This document shows positions 15,643 through 23,528 of a stretch of 64,000 bases of DNA, piece by piece. Position numbers and translations under genes: made by a program. The notes under the pieces were generated by a model. The model searched no databases and was not told the origin of the DNA. It saw only the letters and a list, made by a program, of their open reading frames with translations. The stretch comes from Paenibacillus methanolicus (lineage in GTDB: Bacteria; Bacillota; Bacilli; Paenibacillales; Paenibacillaceae): assembly GCF_008124765.1 (NCBI RefSeq), contig NZ_VNHS01000014.1, positions 109,744 to 173,743 of the forward strand, in the 5' to 3' direction. Every line of letters begins with the position of its first letter. Position 1 is the first letter of the stretch.

Positions 15643-15895
15643 AACGTATAAGTTTCACGATTATACTTCGGCCTCTATGCCTCGATCGCGGAATGCTGCA
15701 TTCCCCATCTTCCGATGGTGAATGCAAACCAATCCGCTTATCCGGAACGAAACGCACATCGCCGCAAAAGACGGCGCTAGCCGTTTCGCCTTGAAATACA
15801 GGGATTTATAAGTTTCACGCTTATTAATCATCCTGTATTTCTCCGGAACGAAACGCACATCGCCGTAAAAAACGGCGCTAGCCGTTTCGCCTTGG
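15643..15895. repeat. Composite of dispersed repeats before purE
   Basis: Four pieces lie side by side. First is TATAAGTTTCACGATTATAC at about 15648. Second, 15691-15735 is a diverged inverted copy of the 56-bp unit of the array at 1-560 (shared AATGCTGCAT, CCGAT, GCAAACCAAT). Third, a 52-bp direct repeat at 15742-15793 and 15843-15895 (101 bp apart) starts CCGGAACGAAACGCACATCG and contains the hairpin ACGGC-gcta-GCCGT. Fourth, between them, is copy 2 of the AAATACAGG/CCTGTATTT hairpin (15794-15840). The last piece ends about 35 bp before the purE start codon. Confidence 0.85.
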
Positions 15896-15930
15896 ACTAC
15901 ATTTATAATAAAGAAAGTGGGTATCGATGC

Positions 15931-16416
15931 ATGTCAGCGAAAGTGGGCGTCATCATGGGCAGCAAGTCGGACTGGGAAACAATGAAATTGGCCTGCGATG
16001 TATTGGACGAGCTTGAAATTCCGTACGAGAAGAAGGTTGTCTCCGCGCACCGTACGCCTGATCTGATGTTCGAATACGCCGAAACGGCCGCAGACCGCGG
16101 ATTGAAGGTTATTATCGCGGGCGCGGGCGGCGCCGCACATTTGCCCGGCATGGTCGCTGCCAAGACGATTCTGCCGGTTATTGGCGTTCCGGTGCAATCC
16201 AGAGCGCTGAACGGGCTGGACTCCCTGCTCTCGATCGTGCAGATGCCAGGCGGCATACCGGTCGCGACCGTCGCGATCGGCAATGCGGGCGCGACCAACG
16301 CGGGCCTCTTGGCCGCGCAGATGCTGGGCGCGTTCGATTCGCAGCTGCAAGGACGCGCGCAAGCGCGCCGCGACCGCATACAGCGCGAAGTGCTGGAAAG
16401 CAGTGACACGCTATGA
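15931..16416 (+). CDS. purE: N5-carboxyaminoimidazole ribonucleotide mutase PurE
   Basis: A 161-residue class I PurE, full length. It moves the carboxyl group of N5-CAIR to give CAIR in IMP synthesis. Visible motifs are GSKSDWETM near the N-terminus, SAHRTPD with the catalytic His, AGAGGAAHLPGMVA, and NAGATNAGLLAAQML. The ATG at 15931 gives the family N-terminus; 13 earlier in-frame codons come from the upstream repeat. The ribosome site (AAGTGGG) is weak for the first gene of an operon. It overlaps purK by 4 bp (ATGA). Confidence 0.97.
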   Translation: MSAKVGVIMGSKSDWETMKLACDVLDELEIPYEKKVVSAHRTPDLMFEYAETAADRGLKVIIAGAGGAAHLPGMVAAKTILPVIGVPVQSRALNGLDSLLSIVQMPGGIPVATVAIGNAGATNAGLLAAQMLGAFDSQLQGRAQARRDRIQREVLESSDTL

Positions 16417-17690
16417 GCGCAGCGGACAAGCAACCGAGCGGCGGATTGATTTCGCTTAACGGCGCGCTTGGCGCGGATGAAGGCGCGGCTTGCGGCATCG
16501 ATGGCTGCGCGCCGGCGTCCGCGGGCGAGACGGCTCCGCAGGCGAACGTGATTTTGCCCGGCTCGACGATCGGCATTCTCGGCGGCGGGCAGCTCGGCCG
16601 CATGATGGCGAACGCGGGCAGCGCGATGGGTTACCGGTTCGTCGCCCTCGACCCGACGCCCGATGCGCCGTGCGGACAGGTGGCCGAGCAGATCGTGGCC
16701 GCTTACGACGACCGGGAGGCCGCTCGCGAGCTGGCGAAGCGCTCCGACGTCATTACGTACGAGTTCGAGAACGTCGACGCGGGCGTCGCCGCCATGCTGA
16801 TGCAAGAATCGTACGTGCCGCAGGGCAGCGAGCTGCTCTACACGACGCAGCATCGGCTGCGCGAGAAGCGCGCGATCGAAGCGGCGGGCGTGAAGGTCGC
16901 GCCGTACAGCGAGATTCGCAGCGTCGACGAGCTGCGCGAAGCGGTCGGACGGTTCGGCTTGCCTTGCGTGCTGAAGACCGCCACGGGCGGCTACGACGGC
17001 AAGGGCCAGTGGGTCATTCGCGGCGAGGAAGAGATTCCGGAAGCGTACGAGACGCTCAGCCGCGCCAAGACGGAGCTGGTGCTGGAGCAGTTCATCCGCT
17101 TCGAGAAGGAGCTGTCCGTCATCGCGGCGCGCAGCCCGCAAGGGGAAGTGAAGACGTTCCCCGCGGCGGAGAACGTGCACGTGGACAACATTCTCCATCT
17201 CTCCATCGTACCGGCGAGAGCGAGCGAAGCAGTATTGCGCGAAGCGGAGCGGCTGGCGGCGGCGATCGCGGAAGGGCTCGGCGCCGTCGGGCTGATCGCC
17301 GTCGAACTGTTCCTGACGGCGGACGGCGAGCTGTTCGTGAACGAGCTGGCCCCGCGCCCGCACAACAGCGGCCATTATACGATGGAGGCGTGCCGGACGT
17401 CGCAGTTCGAGCAGCATGTGCGCGCGATTTGCGGGCTGCCGCTCGGCGATACGACGCTCTTGACGCCGGTCGTCATGGTGAACGTGCTTGGCGAGCATAT
17501 CGAGCCGCTGCTCAAGCACGTGGCGGTTGCCGATTCGGCCGCGGCCCGGCACGGCGTCGCGCCGAAGGTGCATTTGTACGGCAAGCATGAAGCGAAGCAT
17601 AAGCGGAAGATGGGCCACATCAACGTGCTCGCGGAGAACGTCGACGCGGCGCTGGCATGGATATCCGAAACGAATATTTGGAGGGTGTAA
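16413..17690 (+). CDS. purK: N5-carboxyaminoimidazole ribonucleotide synthase PurK
   Basis: A 425-residue ATP-grasp enzyme that carboxylates AIR with bicarbonate and ATP to N5-CAIR, the substrate of PurE. The fold begins at about residue 50 with STIGILGGGQLGRMM; the ATP-grasp core includes TATGGYDGKGQW and the C-terminal NELAPRPHNSGHYT. The first 49 residues are an Ala/Gly-rich extension not usual for PurK (about 375-390 residues). The ATG at 16413 overlaps the purE stop, which supports it; no better internal start with a ribosome site is obvious. It ends 3 bp before purB. Confidence 0.95.
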   Translation: MSAADKQPSGGLISLNGALGADEGAACGIDGCAPASAGETAPQANVILPGSTIGILGGGQLGRMMANAGSAMGYRFVALDPTPDAPCGQVAEQIVAAYDDREAARELAKRSDVITYEFENVDAGVAAMLMQESYVPQGSELLYTTQHRLREKRAIEAAGVKVAPYSEIRSVDELREAVGRFGLPCVLKTATGGYDGKGQWVIRGEEEIPEAYETLSRAKTELVLEQFIRFEKELSVIAARSPQGEVKTFPAAENVHVDNILHLSIVPARASEAVLREAERLAAAIAEGLGAVGLIAVELFLTADGELFVNELAPRPHNSGHYTMEACRTSQFEQHVRAICGLPLGDTTLLTPVVMVNVLGEHIEPLLKHVAVADSAAARHGVAPKVHLYGKHEAKHKRKMGHINVLAENVDAALAWISETNIWRV

Positions 17691-17693
17691 CCA

Positions 17694-18989
17694 ATGTTGG
17701 ATCGTTATAGCAGACCGGAGATGCGGGCCATTTGGACCGAAGAGAATAAATTCAAAGCATGGCTCGAAGTCGAGCTTTGCGCTTGCGAGGCTTGGGTGGA
17801 ACTCGGCGTTATCCCGCGCGAGGATGTGGTAGCGCTGCGCCAAGGCGCGACGTTCAACATTGACCGCATTTACGAGATCGAGCAAGAGACGCGCCATGAC
17901 GTCATCGCGTTCACGCGCGCCGTATCCGAGACCGTCGGTCCAGAGCGCAAGTGGGTGCACTACGGCTTGACGTCGACGGACGTCGTCGACACGGCGATGG
18001 GCTACCTGCTTCGCCAGGCGAACGAAATTCTCGACAAGGACATCGTGAACTTCATCGAGATTTTGCGCGGACAAGCGATTGCCTACAAAGATACGGCCAT
18101 GATGGGCCGCACGCACGGCGTTCACGCGGAGCCGACGACGTTCGGCCTGAAGATGGCGCTCTGGTACGAAGAAATGAAACGCAACCTGGAACGCTTCCGC
18201 CATGCGGCCGACGGCGTCCAGTTCGGCAAAATCTCCGGCGCGGTCGGCACGTACGCGAACATCGACCCGTTCGTCGAAGAATTCACCTGTAAGAAGCTCG
18301 GTATCACGCCGGCGCCGATCTCGACCCAGACGCTGCAGCGCGACCGCCACGCCGAATATATGGCGACGCTGGCGCTGATCGCAACGTCGCTCGACAAGTT
18401 CGCGACCGAAGTTCGCGCCCTGCAGAAGAGCGAATTCCGCGAGGTGGAAGAGCCGTTCGCGAAAGGCCAGAAGGGCTCGTCCGCGATGCCGCACAAGCGC
18501 AATCCGATCGGCTGCGAGAACATCTCCGGTCTTGCGCGCGTCATCCGCGGCCATATGCTGACCGCCTACGAGAACGTGCCGCTGTGGCATGAGCGCGACA
18601 TCAGTCACTCGTCCGTGGAGCGGATTATCCTGCCGGACGCGACGATGCTGCTCAACTACATGCTGAACCGTCTGGGCAACATCCTGAAGAACCTGCAGGT
18701 GTTCCCGGAGAACATGAAACGCAACATGCAGCGCACGTTCGGCGTGCCGTTCTCGGGCCGCGTCATGACGAAGTTGATCGACAAAGGATTCAGCCGCGAG
18801 CAGGCGTACGATACCGTGCAGCCTCGCGCGATGCAGGCGTGGGAAGAACAGCGCCAATTCCGCGACATTATCGAGTCGACGCCGGAGATTACGTCGGTGC
18901 TGTCGGCCGAGGAGATTGACGATTGCTTCAACCCGGCATGGCACCTGAAGCATGTCGATACGATTTTCAAACGTCTGGAACTGATCTAA
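17694..18989 (+). CDS. purB: Adenylosuccinate lyase PurB
   Basis: A 431-residue fumarase/aspartase-superfamily enzyme. It removes fumarate from SAICAR in IMP synthesis and from adenylosuccinate in AMP synthesis. Motifs include RHDVIAFTRAVSE, HYGLTSTDVVDTA, GRTHGVHAEPT with the catalytic His, and the signature loop KGSSAMPHKRNPI. GGAGGGTG precedes the ATG. Its length matches the Bacillus enzyme (431). An 89-bp gap with a CCCCGGC/GCCGGGG hairpin (19022-19043, no U-run) separates it from purC. Confidence 0.97.
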   Translation: MLDRYSRPEMRAIWTEENKFKAWLEVELCACEAWVELGVIPREDVVALRQGATFNIDRIYEIEQETRHDVIAFTRAVSETVGPERKWVHYGLTSTDVVDTAMGYLLRQANEILDKDIVNFIEILRGQAIAYKDTAMMGRTHGVHAEPTTFGLKMALWYEEMKRNLERFRHAADGVQFGKISGAVGTYANIDPFVEEFTCKKLGITPAPISTQTLQRDRHAEYMATLALIATSLDKFATEVRALQKSEFREVEEPFAKGQKGSSAMPHKRNPIGCENISGLARVIRGHMLTAYENVPLWHERDISHSSVERIILPDATMLLNYMLNRLGNILKNLQVFPENMKRNMQRTFGVPFSGRVMTKLIDKGFSREQAYDTVQPRAMQAWEEQRQFRDIIESTPEITSVLSAEEIDDCFNPAWHLKHVDTIFKRLELI

Positions 18990-19078
18990 GCGGCGACCGG
19001 CAAGCTCGGATAGGAAGAGAACCCCGGCTTCATGGGCCGGGGAACATGCGCGAGTAGCGGAAGAGGAGCGAGAAGTTC

Positions 19079-19969
19079 ATGGCTGAACAAGCGTTGTCTA
19101 CGGCAGAGGCGTATATCAAGGCGCCGCTTCTATATAAAGGCAAAGTACGCGAGTTGTATGATCTGGGCGAGCATTACTTGATCGTGGTCACGGACCGGAT
19201 CAGCGCGTTCGACTACGTGCTGGACCCGGCGGTGCCGCAGAAGGGGAGCGTGCTCAACCGGCTGTCGGCGTTCTGGTTCGAACAGACGGCGGACATCCAG
19301 CCGAACCACGTCGTCCATACGGACGTCGACCGGCTCGGCGATCTGGTGACGGAGCCGGAGCTGCTTCGCAACCGGATCATGGTGACGAAGAAAGCGGAAC
19401 GGATCGATATCGAGTGCGTCGTGCGCGGCTACATAACCGGCAACGGCTGGCGACAGTACGCGAAGACGCAGGCGATCAACGGCATCGAACTGCCGGCGGG
19501 ACTGCGCAAGAACGAACGTTTCCCGCAGCCGCTCTTCACCCCGGCGGCGAAGAACGACGTCGGCCACGACGAGGATATCCCGTTCGAGCGGATGCAGGAG
19601 TTGGTCGGCGCCGAGCTGGCCGAAGAGCTGCGCGATCGCAGCATCAAGCTGTACGAGTTCGCGCGCGGCTACTGCGAGGAGCGGGGCATCATCCTGGCGG
19701 ACTGCAAATTCGAATTCGGCCTCGTCGACGGCAAAGTCATCCTGATCGACGAGATCTTCACCCCGGACGCATCGCGCTTCTGGGCGAAGGAGAACTACGC
19801 GTACGACGTCGAGATCGACAGCATGGACAAAGAACCGGTGCGCACGTATCTGCTCGGCTCCGACTGGGACCAGAACAGCAAGCCGGCTCCGCTCCCGGAC
19901 GCGGTCGTCGACGAGACGACGCGCCGCTATCTCAACATCTTCGAGCGGCTGACCGGCCAAACGCTCTAG
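19079..19969 (+). CDS. purC: SAICAR synthetase PurC (long type)
   Basis: A 296-residue enzyme that joins CAIR and aspartate with ATP. Motifs include YKGKVRELYDLG, VVTDRISAFD and the later CKFEFGLVDGKVILIDEIFTPDASRFW. The family exists in a short form of about 240 residues (Bacillus, E. coli) and a long form of about 300 (yeast-like, some bacteria); this is the long form, with extra LFTPAAKNDVGHDEDI-type residues. GGAGCGAGAAG precedes the ATG. A strong hairpin, GCGGGGCA/TGCCCCGC (20000-20023), lies shortly after the stop without a U-run. Confidence 0.96.
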   Translation: MAEQALSTAEAYIKAPLLYKGKVRELYDLGEHYLIVVTDRISAFDYVLDPAVPQKGSVLNRLSAFWFEQTADIQPNHVVHTDVDRLGDLVTEPELLRNRIMVTKKAERIDIECVVRGYITGNGWRQYAKTQAINGIELPAGLRKNERFPQPLFTPAAKNDVGHDEDIPFERMQELVGAELAEELRDRSIKLYEFARGYCEERGIILADCKFEFGLVDGKVILIDEIFTPDASRFWAKENYAYDVEIDSMDKEPVRTYLLGSDWDQNSKPAPLPDAVVDETTRRYLNIFERLTGQTL

Positions 19970-20164
19970 GCGCGAAGCGCCAACCAACTAACCAAACCCG
20001 CGGGGCAAGCAAAGATGCCCCGCATCCCATAAAGTCGTCCGCAAGCCGGGTTCTCCCGGCGAGCGCCACGACCTGCACCCCGAGCAGCATGAAAATTTGT
20101 TCAATTCGGAAAATGGCGCAGCAAATAAGCCTTTGACGATACGGTGGCAAACAACGAAACGGAG

Positions 20165-20273
20165 CATGAGATGAGCTGGAGAAGCGTCAGCGTTCGCCTT
20201 TGTGAACGGATTCCTCCCTACCCTGACTATTCAGGGAATCCGTGAACAACAGCGATCGGAAGTCCATCTCATG
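20165..20273. repeat. 109-bp MITE-like inverted-repeat element inside the pur operon
   Basis: The element is bounded by perfect 9-bp inverted repeats CATGAGATG (20165-20173) and CATCTCATG (20265-20273). Inside is a hairpin with stem CGGATTCC/GGAATCCG (20207-20242) and a second inner stem CCCTGA/TCAGGG. It lies in the 398-bp purC-purS gap, which has no gene; the ORF starting ATGAACGGATTCC is repeat translation. It could be a non-autonomous mobile element or a folded RNA in the operon transcript. Confidence 0.65.
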
Positions 20274-20367
20274 AGCAGTGAAGCGCGGTTTGCCACCAGC
20301 TCGTCGGTGTTTTGCGAAGCCCTCCATTTTCACAAAGAATTCCAAACATTTCAGGAGGCGACCCCCC

Positions 20368-20610
20368 ATGAAAGCAACGGTTTACGTGACAATCAAACAG
20401 AACGTGCTTGACCCGCAAGGAAGCGCAGTACAAGGCGCGCTGCACACGATGGGCTTCGAGGAAGTCGGCAAAGTGCGCATCGGCAAATACCTCGAGCTTG
20501 AGCTGGACACGAACGATCGCGCCGAAGCCGAATCCCGGCTGAAAGCGATGTGCGAGAAGCTGCTGGCGAACACCGTTGTCGAAGACTACCGTTTCGAACT
20601 GGAGGGTTAA
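20368..20610 (+). CDS. purS: FGAM synthase small subunit PurS
   Basis: An 80-residue protein of the PurS family, which bridges PurQ and PurL in the Gram-positive type formylglycinamide ribonucleotide amidotransferase. Family features include VTIKQNVLDPQGSAVQGALHTMGF near the N-terminus (here only the motif DPQG is quoted as diagnostic) and the basic RIGKYLEL. CAGGAGG lies 10 nt before the ATG. It ends 4 bp before purQ, and the three subunit genes are adjacent and tightly spaced, as expected for one complex. Confidence 0.95.
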   Translation: MKATVYVTIKQNVLDPQGSAVQGALHTMGFEEVGKVRIGKYLELELDTNDRAEAESRLKAMCEKLLANTVVEDYRFELEG

Positions 20611-20614
20611 TCCG

Positions 20615-21310
20615 ATGAAATTCGCGGTACTCGTTTTCCCCGGATCCAACTGCGACATCGACTGCTACAAAGCGGTGGAGAACGCGATCGGCCAAGAAGT
20701 GGACTATGTTTGGCATACGGCGACGGATCTCAGCGCATACGACGCGATCCTCGTGCCGGGCGGCTTTTCCTATGGCGACTACCTGCGCTGCGGCGCGATC
20801 GCTCAGTTTGCGCCCGTCATGAACGAAGTGGTCAAAGCGGCCGAGCAAGGCAAATTTATCCTCGGCATTTGCAACGGATTCCAGATCCTGACGGAAGCGG
20901 GTCTGCTGCCAGGCGCGCTGCTGCGCAACAAGGACCTGAAGTTCCGCTGCCACAGCACGCTGCTCGAAGTCGTGAACAACAACACGGCGTTCACGAACCA
21001 ATACCGCCAAGGCGAGATCATCGACATTCCGATCGCGCACGGCGAAGGCAACTACTACTGCGACGACGAGACGCTGGCGAAGCTGCAAGCGAACAACCAG
21101 ATCGTCTTCCGCTACAAAGCGGGCGCGAACCCGAACGGTTCGGTCGACGATATCGCGGGCATCAGCAACGAGCGCGGCAACGTGGTAGGCATGATGCCGC
21201 ATCCGGAGCGCGCGATCGACCAGCTGCTCGGATCGGAAGACGGCTTACGGATGTTTACATCGATTTTGAACGCATGGAGGGAACAACATGGCGCAGCAGT
21301 TAACGGCTAA
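20615..21310 (+). CDS. purQ: FGAM synthase glutaminase subunit PurQ
   Basis: A 231-residue class I glutamine amidotransferase that supplies ammonia to PurL. The nucleophile is Cys86 in GICNGF, and the His/Glu pair is in MMPHPERA (His196, Glu198). FPGSNCD at the N-terminus is characteristic. GGAGGG precedes the ATG. The frame opens slightly upstream in purS, but the family N-terminus is MKFAVLVFPGSN. It overlaps purL by 23 bp, implying translational coupling. Confidence 0.97.
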   Translation: MKFAVLVFPGSNCDIDCYKAVENAIGQEVDYVWHTATDLSAYDAILVPGGFSYGDYLRCGAIAQFAPVMNEVVKAAEQGKFILGICNGFQILTEAGLLPGALLRNKDLKFRCHSTLLEVVNNNTAFTNQYRQGEIIDIPIAHGEGNYYCDDETLAKLQANNQIVFRYKAGANPNGSVDDIAGISNERGNVVGMMPHPERAIDQLLGSEDGLRMFTSILNAWREQHGAAVNG

Positions 21311-23528
21311 AGAACCGACGGCGGAGCAAATTGCGGACCAGAAAATTTACACGCAATTCGGCGTCACCGATCATGAATATGAACTCATTTGCGGTTTTCT
21401 CGGCCGCCTGCCTAACTACACCGAGATCGGCGTATTCAGCGTCATGTGGTCCGAGCACTGCTCGTACAAGAACTCCAAGCCGATTCTGAAGAAGTTCCCG
21501 ATCACGGGGCCTAAGGTTCTCATGGGTCCGGGCGAAGGCGCGGGCATCGTCGATATCGGCGACAACCAGGCAGTCGTGTTCAAGATCGAGTCCCATAACC
21601 ACCCATCGGCGGTCGAGCCTTACCAAGGCGCGGCAACCGGCGTAGGCGGCATTATCCGCGACATTTTCTCCATGGGCGCACGCCCGGTAGCGCTGCTCAA
21701 CAGCCTCCGGTTCGGCAACCTCGAGAACGCGCGCGTCAAATATTTGTTCGAGAACGTCGTCAGCGGCATCGCGGGGTACGGCAACTGTATCGGCATCCCG
21801 ACCGTCGCGGGCGAAGTGATGTTCGACGAGAGCTACGAGGGCAACCCGCTCGTCAACGCGATGTGCGTCGGTCTGATCGATCACGATAAAATCCAGCGCG
21901 GCGTCGCCAAAGGCGTCGGCAACCCGGTGTTCTACGTCGGCCCGGCAACCGGCCGCGACGGCATTCACGGCGCGACGTTCGCGTCGGTCGAGCTGTCCGA
22001 GGAATCCGAAGAGAAACGCACCGCGGTCCAAGTCGGCGACCCGTTCATGGAGAAGCTTGTCATGGAATCGACGCTCGAGTTGATCAACTCCGGCATCGTC
22101 CTCGGCATCCAGGACATGGGCGCGGCAGGTCTGACGTGTTCCAGCGCGGAGATGGCGTCCAAAGCCGGCAACGGCTTGGAGCTGTACCTCGACGAAGTGC
22201 CGCAGCGCGAACAAGGAATGACGCCGTATGAAATGATGCTGTCCGAGTCGCAAGAACGCATGCTGTTCGTCGTGGCGCCGGAGAACGAAGCGCAGGCGCG
22301 CGAGATTTTCGAGCGTTGGGGCGTTATCTGCGCGAAGGTCGGCAAAGTCACGGACGATGGTCGTCTGCGTCTGTTTCACCAAGGCGAAGAAGTGGCCAAC
22401 ATGCCGGTGACGGCGCTCGTCGACGAGTGCCCGGTGTACAACAAACCATCCGCGGAGCCGGCTTACTATGCGGAGAACGGCGCGCTCGACACGACGTACG
22501 AAGAAGTAACCGACCTGACGGGCACGCTGAAGCAAATCCTCGGTTCGCCGACGGTGGCGAGCAAAGAGTGGGTCTATAACCAATACGACTACATGGTGCG
22601 CACGAGCACGGCGGTACAGCCGGGTTCCGACGCGGCGGTCGTCACGATTCCGGGCACGCGCAAGGCGCTCGCGATGACGACGGACTGCAACGGCCGCTAC
22701 GTGTACCTCGATCCGGAAGTGGGCGGGGCGATCGCCGTCGCGGAAGCGGCGCGCAATATCGTGTGCTCCGGCGCCGAGCCGCTCGCGATTACGGACAACC
22801 TGAACTTCGGCAATCCGGAGAAGCCGGAAGTGTTCTGGCAGCTGGAGAAAGCGGCGGACGGCATGTCCGACGCGTGCCGCGCGCTGGATACGCCGGTTAT
22901 CGGCGGCAACGTATCCCTGTATAACGAGAACGCGAAGGGCGCGATCTACCCGACGCCGGTTATCGGCATGGTCGGTCTCGTGCACGACGTGAACCATATT
23001 ACGACGCAGCGCTTCAAATCCGAAGGCGACATCATCATTCTCCTCGGCGAGACGAAGCACGAGTTCGGCGGCAGCGAATACCAGCACGTCTTGCACGGCA
23101 AGAACGAAGGCCGTCCGCCGCAATTGGATCTGGCTGTTGAGAAAACGCTCCTGAGCGGCGTGCTCGGCGCGATCCAGCAAGGCCTCGTCGCATCGGCGCA
23201 CGATCTGTCCGAAGGCGGTCTTGCGGCGGCGCTGGCGGAGTCCTGCATCGGCGGACGCCTGGGCGCGGACGTGAACGTCGTGACGAATCTGCGTCCCGAC
23301 GCGGCGCTGTTCAGCGAATCGCAATCGCGCATTCTGCTGTCGGCGAAGCCGGACCAAGCGGAGCAGCTGAAGACGTATCTGACGGAGCAAGGCATTGCGA
23401 ATGCGCAAATCGGCGTCGTGCGCGGCACCGATCTCACCATCAACATCAACGGCAATCCGGGCATTGCAGCGCCGGTTGAGCAACTGGAGCAGGTTTGGAA
23501 GGATGCGATTCCATGTCTGATGAAGTAG
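21288..23528 (+). CDS. purL: FGAM synthase large subunit PurL
   Basis: A 746-residue Gram-positive type PurL, which makes FGAM from FGAR, ATP and ammonia. Motifs include VMWSEHCSYKNSKP, GEGAGIVDIGD, ESHNHPSAVEPYQGAATGVGG, DMGAAGLTCSS and, near the end, the second-half GGLAAALAE. The length fits the small PurL that needs PurS and PurQ. The ATG lies within the end of purQ after ATGGAGGGAACAAC. Its end overlaps purF by 16 bp. Confidence 0.97.
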   Translation: MAQQLTAKEPTAEQIADQKIYTQFGVTDHEYELICGFLGRLPNYTEIGVFSVMWSEHCSYKNSKPILKKFPITGPKVLMGPGEGAGIVDIGDNQAVVFKIESHNHPSAVEPYQGAATGVGGIIRDIFSMGARPVALLNSLRFGNLENARVKYLFENVVSGIAGYGNCIGIPTVAGEVMFDESYEGNPLVNAMCVGLIDHDKIQRGVAKGVGNPVFYVGPATGRDGIHGATFASVELSEESEEKRTAVQVGDPFMEKLVMESTLELINSGIVLGIQDMGAAGLTCSSAEMASKAGNGLELYLDEVPQREQGMTPYEMMLSESQERMLFVVAPENEAQAREIFERWGVICAKVGKVTDDGRLRLFHQGEEVANMPVTALVDECPVYNKPSAEPAYYAENGALDTTYEEVTDLTGTLKQILGSPTVASKEWVYNQYDYMVRTSTAVQPGSDAAVVTIPGTRKALAMTTDCNGRYVYLDPEVGGAIAVAEAARNIVCSGAEPLAITDNLNFGNPEKPEVFWQLEKAADGMSDACRALDTPVIGGNVSLYNENAKGAIYPTPVIGMVGLVHDVNHITTQRFKSEGDIIILLGETKHEFGGSEYQHVLHGKNEGRPPQLDLAVEKTLLSGVLGAIQQGLVASAHDLSEGGLAAALAESCIGGRLGADVNVVTNLRPDAALFSESQSRILLSAKPDQAEQLKTYLTEQGIANAQIGVVRGTDLTININGNPGIAAPVEQLEQVWKDAIPCLMK

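Noticed and set aside
15661..15858. A 65-residue minus-strand protein before purE
   Set aside because: It is translation of the dispersed repeats.
20202..20411. A 69-residue protein between purC and purS
   Set aside because: It is translation of the inverted-repeat element and overlaps purS.
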